DNA of 64,000 nucleotides from Flagellimonas flava (GCF_900129665.1 NZ_FQWL01000001.1:806001-870000); one strand, 5' to 3'. Counted from the stretch's first letter, positions 52,772 to 62,989 are shown. Notes: generated from the sequence alone by a model not told the origin. Numbers and translations are program-made.

Positions 52772-53689
52772 ATGGGAAAGTCTTCAAACACCACCCTTGT
52801 TATCCTTGCTTTTTTTGCGATTTATGTCATTTGGGGATCTACCTATCTGCTGAACAAGATTGCGGTTCTTGAGCTTCCCCCATTTATGCTAGCGTCTTTT
52901 CGGTTTGTAACGGCGGGATTGCTGATTTTCGGACTGGCGCGTTTGATGGGTATACCCATTACCATCACCAAAAAGCAATTTTTGAACACCATTTTGGCAG
53001 GTTTCCTGTTTCTAAGTTTTGGGAACGGAGTGGTGGTGTGGGCACTAAGATTTGTAGATTCTGGTTTTGCTGCACTTGAAATTTCTGCCCAGCCCCTGAT
53101 CATTCTTCTAATGATGTGGATACTGCAGGGAAAGAAAATTCAGCCCACATCGTTGATAGGAGTCTTCTTTGGTGTAGTAGGTATCTATTTACTGGTAAGT
53201 CAAAAACAGATTATTACCAAGGAAGGTTCTGTTCTTGGCATGATTATGATTTTTGCCTGCATGATCAGTTGGGCCTATGCCAGTATTTTTGTGGCCAAGG
53301 CCGACCTACCTTCCAATTACTTTGTAAATACCGGGTATCAAATGTTCACCGGCGGTATTATGTTGGCGTTGATGAGTGTCGGTTTCGGGGAAGAGTGGTC
53401 TTCACCCTTGACCTGGAGCCGCAATGTGCAATGGGCGATGATCCTGTTGGTTGTTTTCGGTAGTATTGTTGCCTTTACTTCCTTTAACTACTTGCTAAAG
53501 CGAGTGTCACCAGAAAAGGTAGCTACCTCTACATATGTTAATCCCATTGTGGCACTGATTTTGGGCTGGTATTTTTTAGAAGAGGAGATTACGGAGCAGT
53601 CCATTTTGGCGGCAGCTATCTTGTTAACCGGGGTTTATTTTATCAATACCAAAAAGAAAATAGCCATTTTCGAGCGTTTCAAGCGGTAG
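52772..53689 (+). CDS. EamA family (DMT superfamily) transporter
   Basis: A 305-residue membrane protein with ten predicted helices made of two EamA repeats (about 10-145 and 160-297). Characteristic: YVIWGSTYLLNKIAVLELPP and, in the second half, ISWAYASIFVAKADLPSNYF and FVNPIVALILGWYFLEEEIT. It exports or imports small metabolites of unknown identity. Start is MGKSSNTT; a TTG two codons earlier was not used. The stop converges closely with the Crp/Fnr gene. Confidence 0.9.
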   Translation: MGKSSNTTLVILAFFAIYVIWGSTYLLNKIAVLELPPFMLASFRFVTAGLLIFGLARLMGIPITITKKQFLNTILAGFLFLSFGNGVVVWALRFVDSGFAALEISAQPLIILLMMWILQGKKIQPTSLIGVFFGVVGIYLLVSQKQIITKEGSVLGMIMIFACMISWAYASIFVAKADLPSNYFVNTGYQMFTGGIMLALMSVGFGEEWSSPLTWSRNVQWAMILLVVFGSIVAFTSFNYLLKRVSPEKVATSTYVNPIVALILGWYFLEEEITEQSILAAAILLTGVYFINTKKKIAIFERFKR

Positions 53690-53693
53690 TTTG

Positions 53694-54272
53694 CTATTTG
53701 GAGCGATCCGATTTTTCCTTGAGCTCTTTTAAAGCCCTATTTAGACTTCTTGGAGTGACCCCGATATAGTTGGCAATATCTTTCTTGGATATCACCTCGG
53801 TAAACTCTGGAAACGTTTCTTTAAGGCGAATAATATTGTCCTCAATAGGGTAGGCGTGTTGATAGGAATGACGCGGAGCTTTATATCTTATTTTGTCTGC
53901 TAAAGATTTCATTATAAGTTTATTGAATACTCTATCCTCATCTAAAAGTTTATTGTAGAGATTATGACTTAGTGACAAGGTTTCCAAGTTGGTAATGGAG
54001 GTCACAGAGCAAATTGTGGTTAGATTATTAAAAGCTTCCAGCTCACCGAATTCCATGCCAACCCCCAAAAATTCCTGGATAAATTCTTTACCGTTCTCAT
54101 CGGAAATAAAGCACTTGACAATGCCTTCTGTAATCACATGCACTTTGGTATACCTTCTGTCCTGAGCTATTATTTCTTGTTTGGGTCCAAAGGCTTCTCG
54201 TCGCACCCCGACATTTCCGGCTTCCCAGAGCTTGTTCATGTAATTGGATAGGGTGATGTTGGTTCTGATCAT
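53694..54272 (-). CDS. Crp/Fnr family transcriptional regulator
   Basis: A 192-residue regulator with beta-roll sensor (about 25-120, FGPKQEIIAQDRRYTKVHVI) and a winged-helix domain (about 145-192, ISKKDIANYIGVTPRSLNRA). It is the fourth Crp/Fnr member in the window and is divergent, 75 bases away, from the MFS gene, which is its likely target (inference). Confidence 0.88.
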   Translation of the reverse strand: MIRTNITLSNYMNKLWEAGNVGVRREAFGPKQEIIAQDRRYTKVHVITEGIVKCFISDENGKEFIQEFLGVGMEFGELEAFNNLTTICSVTSITNLETLSLSHNLYNKLLDEDRVFNKLIMKSLADKIRYKAPRHSYQHAYPIEDNIIRLKETFPEFTEVISKKDIANYIGVTPRSLNRALKELKEKSDRSK

Positions 54273-54347
54273 AGTATAACCGGGACAAATGTCCTTTTGC
54301 TTGTTTAGAGGATATCATTCCTTTGCCCATAAAATTACAACATCCGC

Positions 54348-55547
54348 ATGCCGATGTCAACAGCTGAAATCAACATAAAATCATCCAAGAAACGTTTGTA
54401 TTCCCCCAAATTTATTTTGGTCTGTTTAGGTTCCTTGTTTTTTTCGGCGAGTTATAACATGCTCATCCCAGAATTGCCCTCTTATTTGGCTAGCATGGGA
54501 GGAGCAGAATACATTGGACTGATTATCTCCTTGTTTACCCTTACCGCCGGAGTTTCCAGACCTTTTAGTGGAAAACTCACGGATACCATCGGTAGAAAAC
54601 CGGTCATGCTCATTGGGGGTTTGGTCTGTTTGGTATGCGGTGGACTCTACACGGTTTTCACCTCGGTGTTCGGGTTTTTATTGCTCCGATTGTTTCATGG
54701 TTTTTCAACGGGTTTTACCCCTACGGCTGCCTCAACCTATGTTTCCGATATTGTTCCGCCAAATAGATTGGGGGAAGCCATGGGCATTCAAGGAATTGCT
54801 TTCAGTACAGGTTTAGCGTTAGGTCCAGCACTAGGTAGCCTCATCAAACTTCATTTCTCCCATGAGGTACTATTCTACAGCTCATCCCTAGTGTCCCTAG
54901 TGGCGTTGGTTCTTATCGCTAACCTTGGAGAGACGTTATCCACTAGGCGCCGATTTAAATGGAACCTACTTCGAGTTCACAAGCATGAAATCATCGCCAA
55001 GGAGGCCTTGCCTTCGGCAGTGGTTACTTTCCTTTCTTATATTGCTTTTGGGGTGGTACTGACATTGATTCCTGATTGGACGGAAGCAGTTGGTTATACC
55101 AACAAAGGGGTATTTTTTATCGTTTTTACTGTGGCATCTCTTTTGGTACGAGTAGTTGCGGGTAAGCTTTCCGATATCCATGGGAGAACCAAGGTCATTG
55201 GGATTGGAATGGCGTTACTCTGCGTTGGATTGACCTTGTTAGCGGGAATACCTTCAAAGAATGGATTGATTTTAGGCGCAACTGTTTATGGTTTGGGTAT
55301 GGGCATTGTCTCCCCTGGAATCAATGCTTGGACTATCGACCTAAGTAAACCTAACTATAAAGGAAAGGCTATTGCCACCATGTTCATTGCTCTTGAAGCA
55401 GGGATTGGATTGGGCGCCCTGGTCTCAGGTTGGTATTACGGTCAAAGTTTACAACGAATTCCAATTATTTTGGTTGTATGCGCTTTCCTATCTTTTATCG
55501 GTATATGTTATCTACTACTTAGGTCTAAACGAAAAAAAAGAAGCTAA
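54348..55547 (+). CDS. MFS transporter
   Basis: A 399-residue twelve-helix major facilitator. After a basic start (SSKKRLYSPKF) helix 1 reads FILVCLGSLFFSASYNML. The MFS motif is GKLTDTIGRKPVMLIGGLVC, and a second repeat starts KLSDIHGRTKVIGIGMALL. Close in style to drug or sugar efflux systems of the DHA1 group. It is divergent from a Crp/Fnr regulator, a pattern of regulator plus efflux pump, but the substrate is unknown. It converges with the outer-membrane receptor gene. Confidence 0.88.
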   Translation: MPMSTAEINIKSSKKRLYSPKFILVCLGSLFFSASYNMLIPELPSYLASMGGAEYIGLIISLFTLTAGVSRPFSGKLTDTIGRKPVMLIGGLVCLVCGGLYTVFTSVFGFLLLRLFHGFSTGFTPTAASTYVSDIVPPNRLGEAMGIQGIAFSTGLALGPALGSLIKLHFSHEVLFYSSSLVSLVALVLIANLGETLSTRRRFKWNLLRVHKHEIIAKEALPSAVVTFLSYIAFGVVLTLIPDWTEAVGYTNKGVFFIVFTVASLLVRVVAGKLSDIHGRTKVIGIGMALLCVGLTLLAGIPSKNGLILGATVYGLGMGIVSPGINAWTIDLSKPNYKGKAIATMFIALEAGIGLGALVSGWYYGQSLQRIPIILVVCAFLSFIGICYLLLRSKRKKRS

Positions 55548-55556
55548 AACTTTGGT

Positions 55557-57992
55557 CTAAATCCTTGATTTCTCTGTGGACGCTCCAGAACGGGTTTTAC
55601 CCTTTTTCACTTTTGAGTTTCCAAAGGGGTAGGTAAAGCTGATCCTATAAATTCGTGAAAAACCGGATTCTGGACTATAGTCCACGGTAAAAACATCGCC
55701 GTATACCTCCTCATCCAAAACACCAATTCGAGAACGGATATCCACACTTTGAAAAATATCGGTCACAGCAAATTGAAGACTGCTTCCGTTGGCAAAGTCT
55801 TTTTTAATACCCGCATTTAAAGCTCCAAAACCATCTATGCGAATACTTCCATTAAAATGCTCAGAGGTATACCAACCAGAAAGTTCAAAAGAAAAATCTC
55901 CTGGAAGCAGCATGGTCTGGTTCCCATTAAAATTGTAATGAAAGTAGGAATGTGCCACTTGGCCCACGGTATGCAGCAATTTAAAGTTCCGTACACCTAT
56001 GGTGCCGTTCAGGTTCAGGTTCCACCAATGACTCAGTCGGATTGGAAGGTTAGTTTGCATATCCACACTGCGCTGGTAGTCCAGATTCACTGGAGCAATC
56101 ACCGCTATATTGCTTAGGTCGTTTCTGGTAATCTGAAAGCGTGCTATAGGGTTCTGTTCGTTGGTTGCCATTAGTGAGATGTTAAAACCCTTGTTGTTGT
56201 AGGTAAGGCTAACATTATCCGTAATTGCCGGCAGTAGCTGTGGATTTCCGCTAAAGACGGAGGTGGGACCGTTATAACTCAGATAAGAGGCCAAATCAGA
56301 ATAGTTGGGACGGGTGATACGCTTATTGTACACCAAGTTCAGGGAAGTGGTATCGGAAAATGATCGAGTTAAGAACACGGAAGGGAAGAGCTTACCGAAA
56401 CTTCTATCCAAGCTGGAATCGTCAAAGGCCTGATCCCAATATTCATAGCGAAGCCCTAGCTGTACATCCGTTTTGGTGTTGGGTAAAAAAGCCGCAATCC
56501 CGTAGATGGCACCAATTTTTTCCCGGTTCTCAATAGTGCTGATAAAGCGTTCATCGGAAATAAAAACATCACCTTGTTGGATTTCTATACGGGCGTCATT
56601 TATGGTCTCGCTCAAAGATGCCTTAATCCCACCTTCCAAGGATACCGCTTCACTAAGTTGCTTTTGATAATCAAACTTTAAGACCCCAATGTTAATATCG
56701 GTCTCATTAAGACCCCGATTTCCACGGTTATATATTTCATTCTCTGGGTCGAAAGGGAGGCCCTCCCGATCAAAATAATCGCTTCTTACTTGGTTTGGAG
56801 TTTTGCTGCGATAGCCGATAAAATCCGCTCCAATCTGAAACGAGCGTTTTTCGTTAGCGCTCTCAAAAAACAGGGATGGATTTATATTGGACCATCTTCC
56901 TGCCCCATTGAGTTCTATTTGTGCCTCCAGGAAAGGATTGACCTGAAACTCGTAAAGCCCGCGATTTTGAATCCTTTGCTTAGGTCTGGAATGGTTATAG
57001 AGTAATCCTCCGCCTAAAATTGAATGTTCCGATAGCTGGTGTTCATAGCCTAAATTGGTATTGTGACTTCGGTTGATTTCAAAGCGGTCACTTTTAAACT
57101 CAATAGATGTATTGCCGCCAAGTACGGGAATATCCGAAACGCCCTTAGCGATCCAACCACTGAAAGTGTCATCATATAAAAAATTATAAGATGCAAATAA
57201 ACTGCCCCGTTCCCCACCATAGGTCAAGGAAAAATTGTGCCCTTCTTTCAACCCTTCCCCATAGCCCAGATTGGCTCCAAATGAGCCCCGTAGTCCAGTG
57301 TTTTCATTTTTGGCCAATACAATATTGATGATTCCGGCATTGCCATCCACATCATATCTGGCGGATGGATTGGTGAGCAGTTCAATCTTTTCTATGCTGT
57401 CCGCGCTCATGCCATTGAGCAGGGCTATAAGATCTTCGGTAGGGATACGTTGTGTTTTTCCATTGATAAGAATCAGTGTACCGCTTCTACCGTTTAAAGA
57501 GAAGCTGTTGTTTCGCTGGTCCAGGATAACCCCGGGAGAACGCTCAAGCAATTGAAGTGCGCTACTGCCTTTGGTCAGTATGCTTTGCTGTACGTTGATC
57601 ACATTGCCTTCTGGTGTACGCTGGATTAGTTTTCGTTGTGCGGTAATGGAAACACCATCCAGTTGGGTTACGGATTCTGCCAGGGTAACAGGAGGGAAGG
57701 TGCGTTCCTTTGAATTTGAAACCACTTCAAAGGGTTCCGACTCCCAGTTCTCGTAAGAAAGCAGGCTCACTCTTAAGATATACTGACCAGGTTGAGGTTG
57801 GTCCAGTCGAAAGTGCCCAGACTCGTCGCTGGTCCCACCGGTCAATATCTCTTGGTCCGTTTGCCGTAAGAGCAGAACATTGGCGTAGGCAATGGCTGTG
57901 CCTTGTTCATCGGTTATGGAACCGCTTAACTGAGAATACATACCATGAATTCCCAGAAAACCTATTAAAAAAAGAATTTGAATACGTTGCAT
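55557..57992 (-). CDS. TonB-dependent-type outer-membrane receptor (OMP_b-brl family)
   Basis: An 811-residue exported barrel protein. Signal MQRIQILFLIGFLGIHGMYS, a carboxypeptidase-regulatory-like domain (about 22-105, GSITDEQGTAIAYANVLLLR), a plug domain (about 120-230, RLIDGNG.../GTLILINGKTQRIPTEDLIA) and a 22-stranded-type barrel (about 240-811). It has no SusC-type extended sequence, so it is the OMP_b-brl_3 type rather than a SusC. The gene stands beside a divergent LytS/LytTR system, which may control it. Confidence 0.82.
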   Translation of the reverse strand: MQRIQILFLIGFLGIHGMYSQLSGSITDEQGTAIAYANVLLLRQTDQEILTGGTSDESGHFRLDQPQPGQYILRVSLLSYENWESEPFEVVSNSKERTFPPVTLAESVTQLDGVSITAQRKLIQRTPEGNVINVQQSILTKGSSALQLLERSPGVILDQRNNSFSLNGRSGTLILINGKTQRIPTEDLIALLNGMSADSIEKIELLTNPSARYDVDGNAGIINIVLAKNENTGLRGSFGANLGYGEGLKEGHNFSLTYGGERGSLFASYNFLYDDTFSGWIAKGVSDIPVLGGNTSIEFKSDRFEINRSHNTNLGYEHQLSEHSILGGGLLYNHSRPKQRIQNRGLYEFQVNPFLEAQIELNGAGRWSNINPSLFFESANEKRSFQIGADFIGYRSKTPNQVRSDYFDREGLPFDPENEIYNRGNRGLNETDINIGVLKFDYQKQLSEAVSLEGGIKASLSETINDARIEIQQGDVFISDERFISTIENREKIGAIYGIAAFLPNTKTDVQLGLRYEYWDQAFDDSSLDRSFGKLFPSVFLTRSFSDTTSLNLVYNKRITRPNYSDLASYLSYNGPTSVFSGNPQLLPAITDNVSLTYNNKGFNISLMATNEQNPIARFQITRNDLSNIAVIAPVNLDYQRSVDMQTNLPIRLSHWWNLNLNGTIGVRNFKLLHTVGQVAHSYFHYNFNGNQTMLLPGDFSFELSGWYTSEHFNGSIRIDGFGALNAGIKKDFANGSSLQFAVTDIFQSVDIRSRIGVLDEEVYGDVFTVDYSPESGFSRIYRISFTYPFGNSKVKKGKTRSGASTEKSRI

Positions 57993-58144
57993 TGTTGTGT
58001 TTTGAAGGCAAGAAGCCTATTTCCACTTGCTTCTTCAAAAGAGAATGACCACGGTATGGAATTGATTTATGAGAGGGGATTTTGGAATACATCCATCATT
58101 TTTTCGAGCTAAGAAGTGCTAAAATTGTCTTTCGTCAATTATTC

Positions 58145-58159
58145 TTGACCTGATGTCAA
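58145..58159. promoter_or_regulatory. TTGAC...GTCAA inverted repeat before the histidine kinase
   Basis: TTGAC and GTCAA face each other across CTGAT, 20 bases before the kinase start at 58179; AATCAAA follows. It resembles the TTGAC half-site of the 1684-1697 element but has odd spacing. A possible operator for the divergent gap between the receptor and the kinase. Confidence 0.3.
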
Positions 58160-58178
58160 TCAAAAGCGAGGGTATTTG

Positions 58179-59360
58179 ATGGATAAAGGTGTCCTTTGTA
58201 TCTTGGAACAAGAAGGAATACCAATGGCTTTACAAAACCTGTCTTCATTTTTTGCGGTCCTATGGCGGTTTAAATTGCACCATGTTCTTTTTTGGGCAGT
58301 TTATCACCTTGCCTGGTGGAGCCTTTATGCGGGAAGCTTAGTGGAGGTCCTCGGATATTTTGATGAAGCACATGGCGTGGTCAAATATTTGGGTTATGTC
58401 GTCTATCAAGCCGTGGGCGTCTACTTCTGTTTGTACGTGCTCATTCCCAAATTCCTTCAAAAGGGAAGGTATTTTTTGTTTTTCACCTCAGTGATCGGGG
58501 TGGTACTTTTCATGTCGGTCGGCATCACTTTTAACTACTATTTGGCTTCCCTGCTTACGGATAAAACGGTTTACGAATTGTTCAATGTTTTTCCGGAAAC
58601 CCCAGTAACCTTATTTAAGCACAATGCTTTGCCTTCTTGCGTTGGGGCCATTACTTTGGGGATGAGCATCAAATTGACCAAGATTTGGATCGATACCCAA
58701 AAACGACAAAAAGCTTTGGAAAAGGAAAAATTGGAGACCGAACTCAAGTTCTTAAAGTCGCAATTCAATCCTCATTTTCTGTTCAACACGATCAATTCCA
58801 TCTTTGTTTTGATTGATAAAAACCCGGAGATGGCATCGGAGTCCTTGGTGAAGTTTTCCAATCTTTTGCGCTATCAGTTGTATGAATGCAATGCCAACCA
58901 AATCCCATTGAAAAATGAATTGGCCTACATTAAAAGCTTGTTGGAACTCGAAAGTCTAAGGCAAAACGAAAACTTTGACCTGCAGATTGATTGGCCAGAC
59001 ACCATTTCAGAGGAGTATAGTATCGCTCCCTTTATCTTGATTCCTTTTATTGAAAACTCCTTTAAACATATCTCCGAAGACCGAAAACTTAAGAAATGGA
59101 TACAGCTTCGAATCCAGGTAAAAGAGGGGAGTTTGATATTTCATTTAGCCAATAGTGCAAATTTTGAACTTAGACATGAGTTGCCCAAGGGAGTTTCCTA
59201 CGGTGGACTGGGGCTTAAAAACGTAAAGCGTAGATTAGCCATCATTTATCCGGAATCACACAATTTGGTGGTATCCAAAGAAGAGGATTCCTATGTAGTG
59301 CATCTGGATTTGAAGCTTAAAAAAGAAGAGCAGGTTCAGCTTAAAAAGGCAGTAGGATGA
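58179..59360 (+). CDS. LytS-type sensor histidine kinase
   Basis: A 393-residue sensor kinase with four membrane helices (about 30-155 overall). The His_kinase phospho-acceptor region is LKSQFNPHFLFNTINSIFVL (catalytic histidine in NPHFLFN), followed by the ATPase N-box FILIPFIENSFKHI and a GLGLKNVKRRL region. The paired LytTR regulator starts inside its stop codon (ATGA overlap). The start could also be a later ATG (MALQNL); a TTG just upstream was rejected. The signal is unknown. Confidence 0.9.
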   Translation: MDKGVLCILEQEGIPMALQNLSSFFAVLWRFKLHHVLFWAVYHLAWWSLYAGSLVEVLGYFDEAHGVVKYLGYVVYQAVGVYFCLYVLIPKFLQKGRYFLFFTSVIGVVLFMSVGITFNYYLASLLTDKTVYELFNVFPETPVTLFKHNALPSCVGAITLGMSIKLTKIWIDTQKRQKALEKEKLETELKFLKSQFNPHFLFNTINSIFVLIDKNPEMASESLVKFSNLLRYQLYECNANQIPLKNELAYIKSLLELESLRQNENFDLQIDWPDTISEEYSIAPFILIPFIENSFKHISEDRKLKKWIQLRIQVKEGSLIFHLANSANFELRHELPKGVSYGGLGLKNVKRRLAIIYPESHNLVVSKEEDSYVVHLDLKLKKEEQVQLKKAVG

Positions 59361-60082
59361 TCAATTGCGTAGTGATAGACGACGAACCCTTGGCTAGAGA
59401 ATGCATAACCAATTATATTGAGCAGGTGGACTTTTTGGAATGTGTGGGTACAGGGAGTTCCGCCTTGGAGATTCCACAATTACTAGGACAGCAAGTTGAC
59501 CTTTTGTTTTTGGATGTGCAAATGCCCCTGATGAACGGGTTGGAATACCTAAAGTCCAATCCCAAACCACCCATGACCATTCTCACCACGGCCTTTCCCA
59601 ATTATGCCATTGAGGGTTTTGACCTCAATGTGCTGGACTATCTATTGAAACCAGTTTCGTTCAATCGCTTTTTCTCGGCTGCCACAAAGGCAAAACAACA
59701 ATTTACATTGCTTAATGGCCAGGAAGTTCTCTCACAGCGAGAGGAGGAGCGAAGTTGTTTTTTTATTAAGTGCGATGGGAAATATGAGAAGATTTTTCAA
59801 GATGAAATCCTCTTTGTCCAGGCCATGCAGAATTATGTGGTCATTCAAACCACAAAACGAAAATACCTTACGTTGCTCTTTTTAAAAAACGTAGCTGAAA
59901 AGCTGGATTCCACTGCTTTTTTACGCGTGCATAAATCCTTCATTGTGGCACTGGATAAGGTAGAGGGTGTAGCACAACACGAAATTCAAATACAGGCCCA
60001 CAAAATTCCCTTGAGTCGGAACTACAAGAAAGAAGTCATGCCCAAGATTCTTGGTGATAACCTTTGGGACAATAAGTCGTAA
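59357..60082 (+). CDS. LytTR family response regulator
   Basis: A 241-residue response regulator: receiver domain (1-120) with D54 region in LLFLDVQMPLMNGLEYLK and a C-terminal LytTR DNA-binding domain (about 135-235) with VQAMQNYVVIQTTKRKYLT and AFLRVHKSFIVALDKVEGV. Paired with the overlapping LytS-type kinase. Targets may include the divergent outer-membrane receptor or the downstream DUF5916 gene. Confidence 0.93.
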   Translation: MINCVVIDDEPLARECITNYIEQVDFLECVGTGSSALEIPQLLGQQVDLLFLDVQMPLMNGLEYLKSNPKPPMTILTTAFPNYAIEGFDLNVLDYLLKPVSFNRFFSAATKAKQQFTLLNGQEVLSQREEERSCFFIKCDGKYEKIFQDEILFVQAMQNYVVIQTTKRKYLTLLFLKNVAEKLDSTAFLRVHKSFIVALDKVEGVAQHEIQIQAHKIPLSRNYKKEVMPKILGDNLWDNKS

Positions 60083-60090
60083 CCTCAAGT

Positions 60091-62316
60091 TTAGTTTAGG
60101 ATATCAAATCGGTGGGTGTACTTTATAGTGATGGTCTGATTGTTCAATAAATCCAGATCATTGTCATCTTTTACAATGTTGAAAACCACAAAAAGTCCCG
60201 TGTTTGCATTCTGCAACCATCCAAAGCGGGCATTCACTGAGGTGATTTCAGATACATTGTTCCGTTGAATCAAACTTTGTAGAAAAATCCTCGGGGTAAA
60301 CGAGTATGATAACCGCAATCCGCCTACAAGTGCTGTAAAATTGCCTGTATCCAATTGTATATCGCTATGACTAAAATTTAAGGAGGAAATAAAACGGTCT
60401 CCAATCCTGTAATTGGCCGTTCCGCTGTTAGAGACCCTATCTCCATTAAAATAACCCCCGATAAAAGTCCGTGTGCTCAATGAAAATGCGTTGTTGGGAT
60501 TGGTAATGAGCACAAACTGCAGTTCTTCATTTCTGTAATTGCCCACGGGAATGGGTACGCCGGAAAGTGTAAATTCCTCCAAAACGCGCTCCGTAGTGAA
60601 ATTTATTCCGGTATGGATTTCAAATCCGCTTTTAAATTCCCAATGATTGTCAACATGCAGAAATCCAGTTACCAGCTCATCATCAAAATTCCAGTACCCC
60701 CGATAGGAGACATGGGGCCTAATCTCCAACAAATTACCAGCATTCTTTAATCGGTGCGCCTTCCAAATCAGAAATTCTGGTTTACGAAAAGCAGTCCGTT
60801 GTAAAAATCCAACTTCAGGGTTGAACCCCTCACCAACTTCAGTATATCCTGCTCGCAAATCCCAGCCATTCCAATTATAATTACCTAAGATTTTAAAAGC
60901 ATGGTCATTTTCTTCGATACCAGGGGTTACACTTTTGGCCACAAACCCTGTAATCTCTGCTTTGTTGCCAATACCCCATTTCCCATCCATGGCGAAAACC
61001 CTGTTATGGTCATCATTAATATCGCCCAAGCCTTCCCTGTTGATAAATATACCACCCAAGGAGGATCGGGTTCCTTGAAAATCATGATTGACCCTTGCCA
61101 CCGTAAAATTGTTCTTAACAATGGCCGCTTCTTCCACATCATCTGTGAACATGCTCAAAAAACCCACATTGGTTTGCCCTACTTTACCAGAAAGTCTTGC
61201 GCCTCCGATGATAGGCACAAGATCGCCATCATCCCCAATGCCGATTCTTCGACTGAAGAAGAGATCTACTTCTCCCGGACTTCCCACACTGAATTGTCCC
61301 GCGTTTTCCAAAAAGAAAGCCCTTTTCTCAGGAAAAAATAAGTTGAAACGGTCTAAGTTCACCTGCTGATCGTCCACCTCCACCTGTGCAAAATCTGTAT
61401 TATAAGTGAGGTCTAGTGTCAAGCTTGGCGTAATGCTGTATTTGATGTCGGCTCCCACCTCAAAATTGGTGTCCGTTTCTGAGGGGTCTACAGCTTTATT
61501 GTTTACAAATTGGGTCAACGCATAGGGAATCAATTTAAGGTTTCCGGGATTTCTAAGGTTAAGACCGGTCAACTTCCCAGCAAGGGACAGGCGTTTCATG
61601 TCGAAGCCAAGGGGCAGGGAGGTCCAGTAGGCTGTTTCTGTATTCTTACTGATATTTCGTCTAAAATTCAGTCCCCAAGTCTTGTTTGATCCTGCTGCGA
61701 ACCGCAACGAACGAAATGGAATGGCAAACTCTGCACTCCAGCCAAAATCCCCCATTTGCGTTCGTACCATCCAAGAAGCATCCCAATTGATGTTGGTACC
61801 TCCAATAACCCCTCCTTGTTGTCTGTTGGCGTTAAAATTGCCTTTTCCCTCATTGTCTATCTGTGCATCATATTCCATTCCTTGGGCATTGGTTCCAAAT
61901 AAAAACCCATTTTGGCGGTCGTGATAGGTATCTATGATAAACAAAAAACTATCCTCATCGTTGAGGTCGGCATCCCTACGCGAATCTGAGACGACGAGTT
62001 TTTCCGGTTCGGAATCATAGCAGACGACAGCGACGTAAAAAGTGCTCTTGCTATAAGCTACACGTATCACTGTTTTCTCAGATACGGGCTGCCCATAATT
62101 GGGACGCAATTGAATCAGGTTTTCAATGGCAGGAACTTGCTGCCAAATGGGATCATTGATGATTTCACCATCTATCTGGGGATCATTTTCCAGAACAACG
62201 GCTTCAAATTGCGGCCTATCTGAAATGGAATCCATAAGTTGAGTTTGCTGGGCTTGGGTGAAGAAGAAACCGAGCGTACAGAACGCAGTACAAATCGGTA
62301 GGTAATTGTATTTCAT
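60091..62316 (-). CDS. DUF5916 outer-membrane protein with CBM9-like N-terminus
   Basis: A 741-residue exported protein. Signal MKYNYLPICTAFCTLGFFFTQ, a carbohydrate-binding-family-9-like domain (about 30-220; DPQIDGEIINDPIWQQVPAI and FYVAVVCYDSEPEKLVVSDS) and the long DUF5916 barrel-like part (about 230-741; SITPSLTLDLTYNTDFAQVE, FFLENAGQFSVGSPGEVDLF). The start used is the ATG before the signal; the frame opens 22 codons further upstream. Widespread in Bacteroidota; possible role in outer-membrane sugar binding, not known. Confidence 0.85.
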   Translation of the reverse strand: MKYNYLPICTAFCTLGFFFTQAQQTQLMDSISDRPQFEAVVLENDPQIDGEIINDPIWQQVPAIENLIQLRPNYGQPVSEKTVIRVAYSKSTFYVAVVCYDSEPEKLVVSDSRRDADLNDEDSFLFIIDTYHDRQNGFLFGTNAQGMEYDAQIDNEGKGNFNANRQQGGVIGGTNINWDASWMVRTQMGDFGWSAEFAIPFRSLRFAAGSNKTWGLNFRRNISKNTETAYWTSLPLGFDMKRLSLAGKLTGLNLRNPGNLKLIPYALTQFVNNKAVDPSETDTNFEVGADIKYSITPSLTLDLTYNTDFAQVEVDDQQVNLDRFNLFFPEKRAFFLENAGQFSVGSPGEVDLFFSRRIGIGDDGDLVPIIGGARLSGKVGQTNVGFLSMFTDDVEEAAIVKNNFTVARVNHDFQGTRSSLGGIFINREGLGDINDDHNRVFAMDGKWGIGNKAEITGFVAKSVTPGIEENDHAFKILGNYNWNGWDLRAGYTEVGEGFNPEVGFLQRTAFRKPEFLIWKAHRLKNAGNLLEIRPHVSYRGYWNFDDELVTGFLHVDNHWEFKSGFEIHTGINFTTERVLEEFTLSGVPIPVGNYRNEELQFVLITNPNNAFSLSTRTFIGGYFNGDRVSNSGTANYRIGDRFISSLNFSHSDIQLDTGNFTALVGGLRLSYSFTPRIFLQSLIQRNNVSEITSVNARFGWLQNANTGLFVVFNIVKDDNDLDLLNNQTITIKYTHRFDILN

Positions 62317-62434
62317 AAAAAGAGGTCTGGTTGGATTAAATATAGGGGTAATCTTGGAATAATTTTTGGTGCTTGACAACAATGCGGTTGATTTCGTATC
62401 TTAAAGGAAAACAAAAAAAGAAGCAATGGACTAT

Positions 62435-62989
62435 ATGAAGAAAACTATTTGGATGATTGCCGTGCTCACTATGATGGGGTGTGGGTCATCTTCGAGCGTA
62501 AGCGAACTTACCCCTGAGGAGTATAAGGCTTTTGAAGATTTGGTACATAATGGCAATTATGAGATTAGGGCCAGATGGGCGCGACCTGTTTCATTGAACA
62601 GCCTTACAGCATTGGCCAATGCGGGTTTATTGGCCCCAGAGGATACTCCTTCACGGATAAACCTCTTGGATAATCCGGGCTATCTACGGGTTATTGGTGA
62701 TAGTCTCTCCGTGTACTTACCGTATTACGGTGACCGTCAAATAGGAGGGGGCTACAATACCTTGAACAATGCCATTCGTTTTGATGGCATACCTAAAAAA
62801 ATGGAATTGGAAAAGGATGAAAAAAGCAAAGGGTATCGACTGAAAATGACCATGGACAACAACACGGAGACCTATACCATTGCGGCCAAATTGGTGCCAA
62901 ATAGTTTCAGTACAATCAATGTGAACAGCACACATCGTTCAGGGATTTCCTATTCTGGGGATTTCCAGGCCTTTGATACAGAGAAATAG
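62435..62989 (+). CDS. DUF4251 domain lipoprotein
   Basis: A 184-residue lipoprotein (MKKTIWMIAVLTMMGC, cysteine 16). The DUF4251 body contains YEIRARWARPVSLNSLTALA, NLLDNPGYLRVIGDSLSVYL, PYYGDRQIGGGYNTLNNAIR and a closing ISYSGDFQAFD. The family is found only in Bacteroidota, with no known activity. A second ATG three codons upstream gives MDY first; I use the later one, which gives a tight signal. Confidence 0.82.
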   Translation: MKKTIWMIAVLTMMGCGSSSSVSELTPEEYKAFEDLVHNGNYEIRARWARPVSLNSLTALANAGLLAPEDTPSRINLLDNPGYLRVIGDSLSVYLPYYGDRQIGGGYNTLNNAIRFDGIPKKMELEKDEKSKGYRLKMTMDNNTETYTIAAKLVPNSFSTINVNSTHRSGISYSGDFQAFDTEK

